This document shows positions 46,061 to 57,220 of a stretch of DNA of 64,000 nucleotides, one piece after another (the first letter of the stretch is position 1; each line of letters opens with the position of its first letter). A program made the translations under genes and the position numbers. This DNA is from Antedon mediterranea (lineage: Eukaryota; Echinodermata; Crinoidea; Comatulida; Antedonidae), in the NCBI RefSeq assembly GCF_964355755.1, contig NC_092679.1, forward strand, positions 20,014,932-20,078,931, in the 5' to 3' direction. The notes beneath the pieces were generated by a model. The model did not search any database, had not been told where the DNA came from, and saw only the letters and a program-made list of their open reading frames with translations.

Positions 46061-46111
46061 CTCTAGGTGTGGAGGTATAAAATTAATTTTATACCTCCAT
46101 GCTCTAGGTGT
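46061..46111. repeat. 28-bp perfect palindrome between 10-bp direct repeats
   Basis: GGAGGTATAAAATT followed by its exact reverse complement occupies 46071-46098. CTCTAGGTGT lies immediately before (46061-46070) and again at 46102-46111. The layout is that of a tiny foldback insertion with a target duplication, or the remnant of one. Confidence 0.85.
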
Positions 46112-46784
46112 GTTTCCACACATCGGATGTACCGTTGTGTAATGCTACAAATAAAAGAAAATTCTTAAATTAAAACTGTAAGTTTACATCGAAACTTATA
46201 TAATACTACAATTAGCAATATCTTAACTTATTACCGGTAGGCATTAATTTCAATAATATTTTTACAACTGCAAATTAATTAAAAATTGTTGTTATGATTC
46301 TTTGTAACTACACCTATGAAGCAGAAATCAAAACGAACAAACATCCGGAATTTTAATCGTATAAGAACCAACACTACATTAACATTTAAATATCAAGTTA
46401 AAGGGCTAATTACACTTTGCAATTAAGAGAGTTCACACGAAAAGAAATTCCACTCTGGTGGGTTAACGAGAAACCGGTCAATTTCAATATCCTAATAGGG
46501 GTAATTAAATGGAATTAATCTATACGTAATGCTATGGGTGGTCTCCAGGGTTTAAAGACCTCTTACGTATGATATGAAAGAAATATCTTGAGGGGAAAAG
46601 GGGTTAAAAATATAAGTTGGAAAGGGGAAAAAAGGTGCAACATTAAAGTTGACCTGAGGAAAGCATTCAAGTGAGAGGTATAGAACACATGGCCTCATTT
46701 TGAAGGGTTCAATAGGCCTACTGTACATTCTAGGAAAACAGTTCTAAATGTATATGGCCGAGTATAATCCCATATGTATGTATG
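46112..46784. other. No gene seen
   Basis: Nothing recognised before the left end of the next transposon. Confidence 0.4.
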
Positions 46785-46793
46785 GGTCTGTTT

Positions 46794-48411
46794 CTGCTGC
46801 ATAACGCAATTTAACCGGTTATTTTAAAATAGATTAAAAATAGATAACAATAACAAGACCGCGTTTCTGCTCAATTTGTGCTCCGAAATAACCGGTTAAA
46901 TCTATGGGTGGTCGTCGAGCAAAACGTCATCATTACCCAAAATGCAATACACTCAGACGGAAGTAGTAAGTTGGCTGTTTGTTTACATCGACGTCGTCAA
47001 TACACACGTGTGTATATCGCCGAACATCTCAAACATGTTAAAATAATAAAATGTTGTCTACAGGTCTACAAGTTTTGTTTTTTGTAAAGCCTACTTACTG
47101 ATCGCTAATAAAATTAATTCTCATGGCGCCTTCAATAACATGGGGAGGGTCGTGCAGTGCCCGATCGCCTAGGATAATTTTTATCTAGCCTAAAATTCCT
47201 CAACAAAGGCGATGGTGATACGGCCCTTCCCACGTGAACGACTGTTGTTTTTCGCGAGCGCGGTCCTACAAAAAACCAAACGGAAACAAAAACGATTATA
47301 ATGTTGCAATACCTACCAAACGAGAGTAGATAATTGTTAATTAATTATGAAACCCTAACTTTTATAGCAAAAATCGTCCGAATTTATGTTAAAAACGACG
47401 AGTTTAGCCACAAAAACTTATATCAAACGAGAGTATCCAAGTCATAGAATATCGCACGCACATAGTGCCTTTAATAGAATAATGAGTATTAAACATTGTT
47501 TCGTATATTTATGTACAGTACTAACATAAATAATAACACATTTCTATGCTTAATAAAATCATATTTAATATATTATCAAAGGCTCTCATAACCTTTGTTT
47601 TCGGTCGATGTGATGTTTTTCTAAAAAAATTATATAAAACGATCAAATTAAGATTGTTCATTGTTCTCCTATTAAAGGCACTAAGGGCGTGCCATAAATA
47701 CGCTCGTTTGGATTAAGTTTTTGTTGCTAAATTCATCGTTTATAAAATAAATTCGGATGATTTTTGCTATAAAATTTGGGTTTTCATAATTAATTAACCA
47801 TTATCTACTATCGTTTGGTAGGTATTTGCAACATTCTGAGTCCCTTTTGTTTCCGTTTTGGTTTTAATATAGGACCATCCATACCCTTCGCGAGCGTGTA
47901 CTAACGCCTCAAATTGCTTAGCATGGGTAGTCCCCGGAACTCCACCCCAAATTCCTCTTTTACTTTCGCAAAAATGCTCTTATTTATTATCTGTGATTCT
48001 TTTCTATTGCCTGCCATCCTTCCCCGTACTTTCTCTCCCCCCACAACTGAATAACATATCTTGTGATTTCATTCATCCACATACATGTTCACTTCTTCGT
48101 TCGACTGTCAAAACCACGAGGAAAACACGCACCGTATGCGACGGTATCTGACCCGGGGTCACAACTGTCAATCAAATAACCGTTATTTCGTGTTGCAGCT
48201 AAGAATTGCTCAGCGATAACCGGTTAAACGGCGTTCTAACACCGATTTAAATTGGTGTTTTTAACCGGTTATTTCGCGCTGCCTTTTAACCGGTTACCAC
48301 AAATGTGTCCTGTTTCTGCTGCCAAGAAAATGGAGTTAATTTATTCACACCGATTTTAATTTATTCACACCGATTTTAACCGGTTATTTTGTATGCAGCA
48401 GAAACAGGCCC
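46794..48411. mobile_element. TIR transposon E1 (PIF/Harbinger-like?), AACCGGTT array
   Basis: About 1.6 kb. Left end GGGTCTGTTTCTGCTGC, right end (reverse complement) GGGCCTGTTTCTGCTGC, with TAT on both sides as a possible 3-bp target duplication. Six exact AACCGGTT octamers lie in the ends (46813, 46890, 48218, 48263, 48288, 48378). The right end is itself folded, with an inner CTGTTTCTGCTGCCAA at about 48310. No transposase frame was found. A separate element is nested at 47261-47886. The 3-bp duplication and GG(G/C)C(C/T)TGTTT ends suggest PIF/Harbinger, but this is inference. Confidence 0.8.
47261..47886. mobile_element. Nested long-TIR element (MULE-like foldback)
   Basis: 626 bp inside E1, bounded by the exact 10-bp direct repeat TTCGCGAGCG at 47251-47260 and 47887-47896. 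The arms match inverted for about 200 bp (47261-47480 against 47668-47886, e.g. TACCTACCAAACGA.AGTAGATAAT and AGTGCCTTTAATAG). The left arm appears about 9 bp shorter at its tip. Long TIRs with a 9-10 bp target duplication are typical of Mutator-like elements. No coding frame. Confidence 0.85.
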
Positions 48412-48577
48412 TATAAGAGAACTGGGATAACAAAAGATTCTAAGTCTGACAATGTAAACAAAATACAATAGAAGGAACTGAGACATGGGGTTAAGTTGAG
48501 GTTAACTGAATTCTTAAAGTTTGTTTGTTTTTATTAATTACATTACACACACAAAATACAAGTGTTGAGAACATAAC

Positions 48578-48930
48578 AATATAATTCTGAATAGTGATGT
48601 GTTTTTAGGTAATGTTTATTACCCTTTTGGCATTCCATACAAACTATCTTATTTATTATTTATTTTATTAATATTATCTGCAAAACAAAACGCTTTTCTG
48701 TCCAAATTAATGCAAACAAATGGACATTGAACTTTCCTAACACCTCCTGAGTGCTTATTATTAATCTAATTCTGAATGTTGAATGTGATGTTTTAAGGAT
48801 AGTTTTTATTGCTCTTTTGGCATTCATTCATAAGTACAACATGGAATAGTTACATCCTTAAAACAAAACCCCTTTCTGTCCTAATTAATGCCAAAAAAAT
48901 GGACATTGAACTTTTCTAACACCTCCCAAG
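48578..48930. repeat. Tandem duplication, period about 188 bp
   Basis: Both units contain AATTCTGAAT..TGATGT, CTTTTGGCATTC, AAAACAAAAC.C.TTTCTGTCC, ATGGACATTGAACTTT and CTAACACCTCC. Confidence 0.85.
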
Positions 48931-49351
48931 GTAACTGCATCAACACATGATCAGTAATTAATGTGTGTTTATCATCAGTATGTGGCAAGTAGCCTGTAAT
49001 AAACATTATTATAGTAACCTTCCAAGTTTGTTAATGTTTACAACTGACTTATTATTGGACAAATACAAATGGTCTTGACACTTTGATTTAGAATCTAAAC
49101 ATTGTCTACTGGTTGTAGTACTATTGGCCTTATAATGGCAATGACCTAATAAGGTTCTTGACATCGTCACAGAGACTTTAAACACATTTCAAGAGTCACT
49201 GACTTGTAAAAACTTTTCCATCCTCTCCTTTTTTTAAATGTGCGGAGAAAGTTGAAGAAGTTAGTTATACACATGAACAATTTATAAATATTCCTTCAAA
49301 TATGTTATAAATATATGGATGTGGTGAGGATGTTTTTTCAGTAACAACATT
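48931..49351. other. No gene seen
   Basis: Nothing recognised. Confidence 0.4.
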
Positions 49352-50127
49352 GGGCCTGTTTCTGCTGCAACTGCTCAAAATACGGTATAAAAATACGGTA
49401 TAAAATACGGTATTTTTTATACCGTATTTTTTAGTACCCCGTTTCTGCTAACAATACTTCTTGGGTGGTCGTGTTAAATTTCATCCTTTTTACCCAAATT
49501 GCCAATCATTTATTTGGTCAATAATTAAAAGTCGTAATAAAGGAAGTATAAGTTCAAAGCCTAGCCCTAGTGATAGAGAGATGTTGTGAGAGCACAGAAA
49601 ACATCGTAATGGGGACAAGTAATTCGTTGCCTCCCCGAGTTATTGTCTTTTGCAATGTTGTACTGCTTTTTTAGAAATGTCTTTATAAATGTGGTTGTCC
49701 CTTTTATTACCTTTTAGTTTGCCGGACTTAGCTTCCCCACCCCCTCCTTCTCCACCCCTCCTTCCCCACCCCTGCTTCCCCACACAGATTTAAATAGTAA
49801 ATACTGTGACGTCTTCGCTCCACATTTTCGCCGAATATATCTATACATGTGTGTAAAACAGCGGACAGCGACAGAAAATAAAAACACGATGTTGACCTCA
49901 TGTCGCAGGTAAAAAAAAATATGGTATTTTTTATTGGCAGCAGAAAAGGGTACAAAAAATACGGTATAAATTTGTAAATGCCGTATTTTATCCACAAATT
50001 TTGTGGGGAAAATACGGCATACAAAATACGGTATTTTTTTTATGAGCGCAGTTTCTGCTGCCAAAAAAATACGGTATATATACGGTATTCAAAAAACGGT
50101 ATTTTCTTGGCAGCAGAAACAGGGCCA
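49352..50127. mobile_element. TIR transposon E2, ATACGGTAT array
   Basis: About 776 bp. Ends GGGCCTGTTTCTGCTGC and (reverse complement) GGCCCTGTTTCTGCTGC. Roughly ten ATACGGTAT-type palindromic words are packed into the two ends (about 49380-49430 and 49920-50110). Flanks ATT and ATA are near-identical 3-mers. As in E1, a CGTTTCTGCT block followed by GGGTGGTCGT lies about 100 bp inside the left end, and an inner TTTCTGCTGCCA pairs with the right terminus. The interior contains a T/C-rich tract (49730-49770). The minus-strand frames at 49714-50194 are by-products. Confidence 0.85.
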
Positions 50128-50817
50128 TAGTGAACTTTGGAAAAAAATGGATATGCAAGATATTGCTGTCTGTAACCATAATAACACCAATCAAACCAAA
50201 ATATGTACAAAAGTTTAATATGTCATAAAATAGAGGGTGCTATTTACTTAGGCTCTATTTTACTGGAATCATTATTAATAGTAATAGGTAATATTAATAC
50301 AGGGCTTAATTTTTTTGGTAAAATGCTTAAAACTTTGTAAATTAGAGGCCTTACTAACATTTGACACTCGTCAATCAATGATGTAAACGTTTTAAAGACT
50401 TTTAAATACATTGACCATGACTAATTTGAGATGATTCAAAGGGGTATAACTGTTTGTCACTGACGCCAGACTTGACAAGTTGACTTGACTTTCATCATCT
50501 CTTACTGGTAAAAGACTAAATTTACAGTTTATACAAAAACATTGCATTAGTAGCCTAAAACTTTACTTAATAATATTAATAAGCTTATTTATAAAAATGT
50601 TGTATATGATTGATGTTTCATGAAAAACAGGAAAACTATTTTGGTTTTGAAAAAGACAGAATGTCATCAGGGATAATATTTGATTTTGTGACAATCACTG
50701 TTTTGATACTTTTAGCCATCAGTTTTATCTGCAAAAACTACAGCCTACTTCTCCTCCACTCTCCATTTTAAAATAAATGATTGGTATTGACATACTGTAA
50801 ATTAGTGGTATTTAATT
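50128..50817. other. No gene seen
   Basis: Nothing recognised. Confidence 0.4.
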
Positions 50818-50968
50818 AAGCTTTGTCTACACTACCAAACTAGTCTGACAAAAAGTAGTATATGTATGTACAAATATGGTAGTGATATGCCCAAATATGG
50901 TAGTGATATGCTCAAATATGGTAGTGACATGACATCATCATAAAATTTGATAGTGTAGACACAGCTTT
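50818..50968 (+). mobile_element. Foldback MITE family 1, copy p
   Basis: AAGCTTTGTCTACACTACCA to TTTGATAGTGTAGACACAGCTT. Three tandem internal units (AATATGGTAGTGATATGC), the most of any copy here, but the right half of the centre (GGGCACATCACATTTTT) is deleted. Confidence 0.9.
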
Positions 50969-52265
50969 AGATTATATACATATTCTGGGTTTGAATATTG
51001 GTTTTGGCAACTTTTTCTCTCATCTACTTCCACATCTTCACCGTTTATAATGAATTAATTATTTAATTCACAATAATGTGTATTCTGTAATATGCCATAT
51101 AAGTTGCATTCAACCTGGCCTTATTTGGCCATGACTTGTGATGTGGATTTTGTTTTTTAATAAAGTGAATTATTATTATATTAAATAAAACATTATTTGT
51201 ATTAGTCATATGGAACAACTACTGTACTAAATTGAACAGTACCTTCTTGTTTTAAAGTAAATTTGTGATTTAATATGGATTGGTTGCGTATAATTAATAA
51301 AAAGTTGAGGTGATAAATAAATAAATAAATAAATTAGACCAGATAGAATTATAGTTTGAACGCATTTTCGTTACAAAACTAGACTTCTTACCTGGGAACA
51401 GTATCGTTACTAAATTTAGAAGGGTTTCGTAATATATAGAAACAAAAGTGTTAGTAATAACTAAACTATTATGATTAACTTTGACAGTATTTATTTCCCT
51501 ATTGTAAACCATTAACTTTAGCCGACTGTCGGTAAATTGATAATAATTTTCCATAAATAAAAGAAAAAGTGTTTTACAACAGTATTAAACAAGCCCTATT
51601 ATTTCCTAACACGTATTAATAGGTTTAGAAGGACCAAAGCGTTGTTCTTTAAAACGGAAACAAGAGTGTCCGTTGTACTAAAACAGTAATTTGCCAGGAC
51701 AGACCTCGTTCCCTATTGCCATGCTCTTGAATAGCTTTGTGACGAAATGTCGGTTTAAATTTTCCAAATAATGTTATCTAAAATTTACAGAGAATATATC
51801 TTCAAGGTTGATTTCAGGTGAATTTATATGTAGGTTAGTCAGTGAAGGGACAATTATCTATTGTCGATAATATATTGTATAATTTATGGGGGAAGTAAAA
51901 TAAAATGATTCAAACTTCAATAAACTAAAAAGAATTTCATTTAGAAAATTTGATTGAGTTGATATCTAGGTCTTGTACTAAGTTATTGATTTATGTGACA
52001 GGTATCATCATTCACAATTAACAATTTGGATTTCCGGTATATAATAATTGAATAATACATGTTTTGAAAGCATTTTTTGTATAATTTTGGTAATTATATT
52101 GAGTGGGAGAATATATGTGTGAAGGAAGGAAGCAGCTATCAATCATAAAGAGTTATGAAGGGGTCTCACATGGGGTTTAAGAGGTTCTACAGTATTTGCC
52201 AGGGAAATAATCTGGGCCCAATACTGATTTAAGAAAATAGCTATGTTTAAGACTTTTCACCAACT
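50969..52265. other. No gene seen
   Basis: AT-rich, (AAAT)n at about 51312-51334. Nothing else recognised. Confidence 0.4.
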
Positions 52266-52900
52266 TTAAAGCCCCATTCCCTACGTTTTTTAGATTTAAT
52301 TTAAGATCACAAACTATATTTGATGTAAAAATAATACTATATGGTCCTATTGCGATAACATTTTTCGTCTTTAAACGGTTAAAAATGTGAAAAATAAATC
52401 GATTCTAATAATTATAGCGGCCCGCTATAAATCCCAAAATGCATTGCGCGCGGATTTATATTTTTGTTTTTCACCTGTAATTCGCCCACTTTTCGATCGA
52501 TCGTGAAGCCAAAACAAATGGAAGACTCCTAACTTTTCAGCGAAAATACCAGGTTTTCCCCAATTTGTATCAACGGAGTCTGGCAAAAATAGAAAGACAA
52601 TTAATGCAGCAACTATACAACGTCAGGCTAGGTATATAGCTAGCGTACGATGTTCGTACGTTATCGATGTTTACCAGGCCTACAAAACTAAAGCCTAGCT
52701 AGGCAAGGCCTAAGACCGTCCACGAGAGGTCGATCGCCGCGAGCTACTTAGGTAGGTAGTGCATTGTTTCTCACTTTTTATCATAATTTACCATAAAACG
52801 TACATTTAAGACAAGGAATGACATGGTTTAATGTTTTTAAAGTGATATATATGTATTATTTTCCAAAAAACGTTCAAAATTGCAGGGAAGGGGTATTTAA
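52266..52900 (-). mobile_element. TTAA-flanked non-autonomous DNA transposon, copy 2
   Basis: 635 bp, the inverted full-length partner of 7708-8341, with the same TTAA ends and TTAAAGCCCCATTCCCT terminus. Mismatches are scattered and few by eye. It confirms the element's ends independently. Confidence 0.87.
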
Positions 52901-54597
52901 GAAGGATAGTGAATGAATTTGGTTATTGTTATCCTAGGCAATTTGCTTAAATATATGTATTAAAAAAAAGCATTTAATGACTATGATGAAGCATTTGACA
53001 TCTTGAAACTGTATAGAAAATAAAACAAGGTAACTTTAGGCAAGCATTTACTATTAGCTATTTTTCCCAAAAAACTATAAATGGTAATATTTAAACAATT
53101 CTCAAACATTCTCATGTTTTAACACGTTGGTTAAATTTCAACAAACTAAAAAATTAACAATCATCTTAAACTATTTCGATTGTAGTCATGCAACTTTACA
53201 GGTAACTTATACAAAATACAATCATTTCTTTAAAATAAAAATATTTGGCCATTTTTTAACTAAATGTCTTTAATCATGAAGTAAATCTTCAATGAATAGA
53301 CAAAGACTGTCTAGAGTCATAAAGACATATTAAAAATAAATCTGTTAGATAACGTGCAAACTCCTTCAGAGACAATAAATCCAAGAATTAAGTACTAAAT
53401 TCACAAGTACAGAAATACTGCTGACTTGAAGGGGTTATGACATTATACTATGTCTAAAGGGGATGACGATTTATCATCTACACCAATTGAAATAAGCCCA
53501 GGGGATGTACCGCACAGTTACCAAGGATGCATCACCACTGTGTCACGTTTCAAAATGCGTTGTTTTGTGGTTTGAATGTTGTTGTTTCGTAGCGCCTCTA
53601 AGGACACCGAAATTCTTTTGAAGGTTCCGACAGTTTAGGGTGGATAATAATCATTTTAATTGAGCCAGTTTACCTTGGTTCTAAATATAGATATTAAAAA
53701 ACTATTTGATAGTAATAAAATATAGATTATTGAAAAACAAATTTTTTTTTTTTTTTTTTACTTGATATTAATGTATTCAATATGTTTCAAAAGTAAAAAA
53801 CATATTTGGTTATACTGTAATGTTATCTATACATTGTATACTGTAAACGTCATAAGATAATTTACCGAATGATCATGGAATCAAAACGGTACTGGGTTTG
53901 GCCAACTAGTGTTCCTCCCCCAACTAGTCAAAATAAAGAAAAAATATGTTCTCTTTAAAAATATCATAAATGAAAAGGTGGAGTTACAATGTAAAAATGA
54001 ACAATTCCAATTTAATGCCATTTAAATATAACATCTGTTGTCATTTACAAGGCCTCCCAGGTGATCAAACACACCTGTCCAATTTCAAGACCAAACATTC
54101 CAGGTCCTCTGACCTATTTATTTGATTTTTGTCCTGAAACTTTGACCATACTTTACTGGTTTAATTAAATAACATTTTGGAATATCAGCTGGATATAAGG
54201 AAAGTATGACCTGGTTCACTTTATACTTATGTTGTATAGTTTTCAGAATGGATGTAAAATCTAAATGGTTTCACATGCAATATTTTATTTTCTTTTTCTT
54301 TTTTTAAACTATTGTCTTAAAAAACTATTAATGGTAATATTTACACCATCATTGTCATGTTTTGATATGCTGTTTTTTTTTCTCCTGGGTTTGGTCTACT
54401 AGAGTTCCTGCTTCCAAGCAGTCATCCATTCTTAGATGCACTGATGAAGAGTCTATACATTTTGGTGAATAACGTATTTGAGACATGGGTTATATCTTGG
54501 CTTTAGAGGATAGAAGATTAAAATGTTTTGTTAGAAATATAGAGTATGAAGGTTTAGTTGTAATGCATTGATCGTGTACAAACTTGTACATTAGGAA
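52901..54597. other. No gene seen; weak internal duplication
   Basis: A diverged pair, AAAAAACTAT.AATGGTAATATTTA plus CATGTTTT, lies at 53070-53125 and 54319-54372. CTGGGTTTGG..(A)CTAG.GTTCCT occurs at 53892 and 54387. A poly-T run is at 53741-53759. No coding signal. Confidence 0.45.
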
Positions 54598-55094
54598 GGT
54601 TTCGCAACCTTACGAATACGATAACGAAAACGGATACGTCATACATTTGTAAAACTTTTGAGCTGATCCCCATTTCATATTCGTAAAGCGTATTCGTGTT
54701 GACGAATATCACCAGTCATATTCGTAACTACAAAACGAGTATAGTTTTTGATCTATTTGCACATTTTGCATTTGAATCAGGAATGATTCAAGATTATAAT
54801 ATAATTATAGATTTATTGAAAGTAATTTACTAAAGTAATTTACTAAAATGCCAAGTCAATTTTGATAAATAGCAGTTTTTAAAGTCCTCACTCGCTTTGA
54901 TGTTACGCTAGGCCTAGGCAGCCAAGCACCAAGCAACAAGTACCTGCGCTTCGCTCAAATTTACCGCCGTCATATTTTGGACGCGCCTCAATATTTCGTT
55001 GCCATGCGAAACAGATTTTTTTATGGCTTACGAAAACGAATACGTGTGCGTGACGTATCCGTTTTCGTTATCGTATTCGTAAGATTGCGAAACC
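54598..55094. mobile_element. 497-bp element with 44-bp TIRs
   Basis: Left GGTTTCGCAACCTTACGAAT and right (reverse complement) GGTTTCGCAATCTTACGAAT match for about 44 bp with a single mismatch. CGTATTCGT/ACGAATA words recur five or more times within the left half. No clear target duplication. The frame at 54977-55159 crosses the right TIR and is not a gene. Superfamily unknown. Confidence 0.85.
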
Positions 55095-56274
55095 TCTCTA
55101 TTGATGAAACATATCTACATTTACAAAGACCTCCTGTTCCAACAAATACAGTGTATTAGTCTATAAATTCTGCTAAGCAATGTATGTACAGTATCATTTT
55201 AAATTTATAAAACTAATTATATTTGTTAACAAACTTTACTGATAAAAGTCATATTAAAAAAGGATTTATTTGTATTTAATTTAGTTTCCAGGTAAAATTA
55301 GAAAGCAATTTAACAAGACTAGACTTTTAATCAAATAAAAACTATAAAGTTATTGTAATAATTGATGTACAAAATTGTATAAAGAATGCAATTACTGAAG
55401 TGAATGGAAAAGTGCCAAAATCTAAAATCACAATAACGTTACACATCAGTGATTAGTGACATAATAAAATAATGCCATTGAGGTGGAAAAAAGTGTGCGC
55501 ATTCGTGTAGAGCACAGTTGAATGGAGCATCACTTAAGTTTCAAGTCTCGGATAGTGTCAACAACTGATACGTGCAATTACATAGGCTTACCAATCAACC
55601 GTGAAACCGATGGAATAATCGCACCTAAAATCCAAGCTTAATTATAAAACGTGTTAATAAAGAGATGATAGTACAAAATGCCTTGAGAAAAAAACGAGAC
55701 AAAAGGCTGATATGAAATGTTATATCTCTTGTAAAGGTTAAACGTTCATATCCTTAAACATCTATAGATGTAATGACATAATCCAAATGGAAGTTTAACC
55801 AGTTCAGGAAACAAAAAGATTAGTCTAATTGAAAGAAAAAAGTATATATTAGTAGATAGCAGATGGAATTAAATCTGGGACTTTGAATAGGGATTATAAT
55901 AAACAGATTTAGAGATACACTCATTTCTGGAGGAAAAAAAGTACTTGTTTAAATAAATGAAAGACCAATATTAAAAGTAGATTTGATCTGATCTATGGAT
56001 ACTGTATGTGCTACAGACTGAGAACACAGATTGAGAGGTTTTTTCCTTAAAAAATGGTGGTAATTATTGATAAATATGTATGCAATACTTAAAAATACTC
56101 TTCTTGATACAGATAGCCTTGGGTGTCTGAGCAGCTGTGCAAATGATGAGCTGCCCCATACCAACCAAACTTTTTCCACATTAGAAATAAAATTTCAGGT
56201 TTTGAAATGAACTTATAATAGAGATATACACTCATCAGACTGCATGAAATTTTGTTCAGAGAGAACTCAAATAG
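55095..56274. other. No gene seen
   Basis: Nothing recognised. Confidence 0.4.
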
Positions 56275-56276
56275 TA

Positions 56277-56418
56277 AAGCTTGGTTTCCACTTGGACGCA
56301 ATGCAATGATGTAGGCACAACGTAAAAAAAAAGTGGAAGTCGGATGTTTCATCATGTCATGATTAGTCAAATTTCATGTGTTGTGCTTGTGTCCTGTGTC
56401 CTAGTAGAAACCAAGCTT
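56277..56418. mobile_element. MITE family 2, TA-flanked
   Basis: 142 bp. Left AAGCTTGGTTTCCACTTGGA and right (reverse complement) AAGCTTGGTTTCTACTAGGA, with TA at 56275-56276 and 56419-56420. TA duplications point to Tc1/mariner-type mobilisation. Confidence 0.85.
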
Positions 56419-56420
56419 TA

Positions 56421-57022
56421 ATTTTACAATGTATCTTGTTCTTCCAAATGGATAGATGTTTGCCTCAAACAGTACCTCTGGATCTGCTATTCCTAAATGT
56501 TGATTTTTCAAATGCAATCTTGTCAATGCAAATATTTGTCAATTAATTATTTAATCTTATGTACCAATGTTTTATGGAAAACAACTGTCTTCCGTTCCTG
56601 ACATGTTTTTTTTCAAATATATAATTCATCAACGAAACGGAAGATGTACGGAAGATGATGATTATGAACAATTCCAAAAACTTCACAAACAAATGATTCA
56701 TGTACATGTAATAAACGTTTTTACATTCCTCTGTCACTGCAATACAAATGGCAATAGTACATATAACATAGTACTTTTTAGTAGGCCTTGATGACTGGTA
56801 CCATGTTACTGGAGAGCCTTGGCATTTGGTTTGGGAAGCTATTAATTAGGCATGATTCATGCTCTGCTTCGAGTATCCAACTGGCAGGTGGGGGCTTACC
56901 AGACAACTGATAACCAAACTCACAGGGAAGGGAAAACAGGAAGACCTTCAGATCCTTTCATATTAGAAAACCTTGGAAAGTGAAAGGGCTATATAGGTAT
57001 TATTAGGATTGAAGTATATTTA
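56421..57022. other. No gene seen
   Basis: Overlapping short frames at 56543-56791 on both strands show no family signature. Confidence 0.4.
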
Positions 57023-57220
57023 CCTCCACCAAGGAGGTTATGTAGTCGATCGCGTGTGTTTTTGTTTCATTGCTTATCTGTTTATTACCAGGATTACTCA
57101 AAAAGTTATTGCCAGATCTTTACCAAATTGAAACCTCAGATAGATATATGGTCAAGGACCACCTCATCAAATTTTGGAGGCAATCCGGACCAGCATACTA
57201 ATTCTGGACCATTTTCTAAA
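57023..57220 (+). repeat. 'CC.CC.AGGAGGTTATGT' repeat, copy 2
   Basis: CCTCCACCAAGGAGGTTATG, TTGTTTCATTGCTTATCTGT, CCAGGATTACTCAAAAAGTT, AAATTTTGGAGGCAATCCGG. More complete than the copy at 41881-42080. The 78-codon frame across it resembles a translated repeat rather than a host protein. Confidence 0.7.

Noticed and set aside
46878-47087. 69-codon frame in E1 as a transposase fragment
   Set aside because: No recognisable catalytic or DNA-binding motif and too short.
49714-50194. Minus-strand frames of 68-116 codons inside E2
   Set aside because: Low-complexity, overlapping in different frames, and they run through the palindrome array and TIR.
54420-54475. A fourth hammerhead-like site (CACTGATGAAGAG...)
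   Set aside because: CTGATGA is present, but no stem II can be formed and GAAA is missing.
56089-56370. 93-codon minus frame as a gene
   Set aside because: It runs through a TA-flanked MITE and has no recognisable domain.
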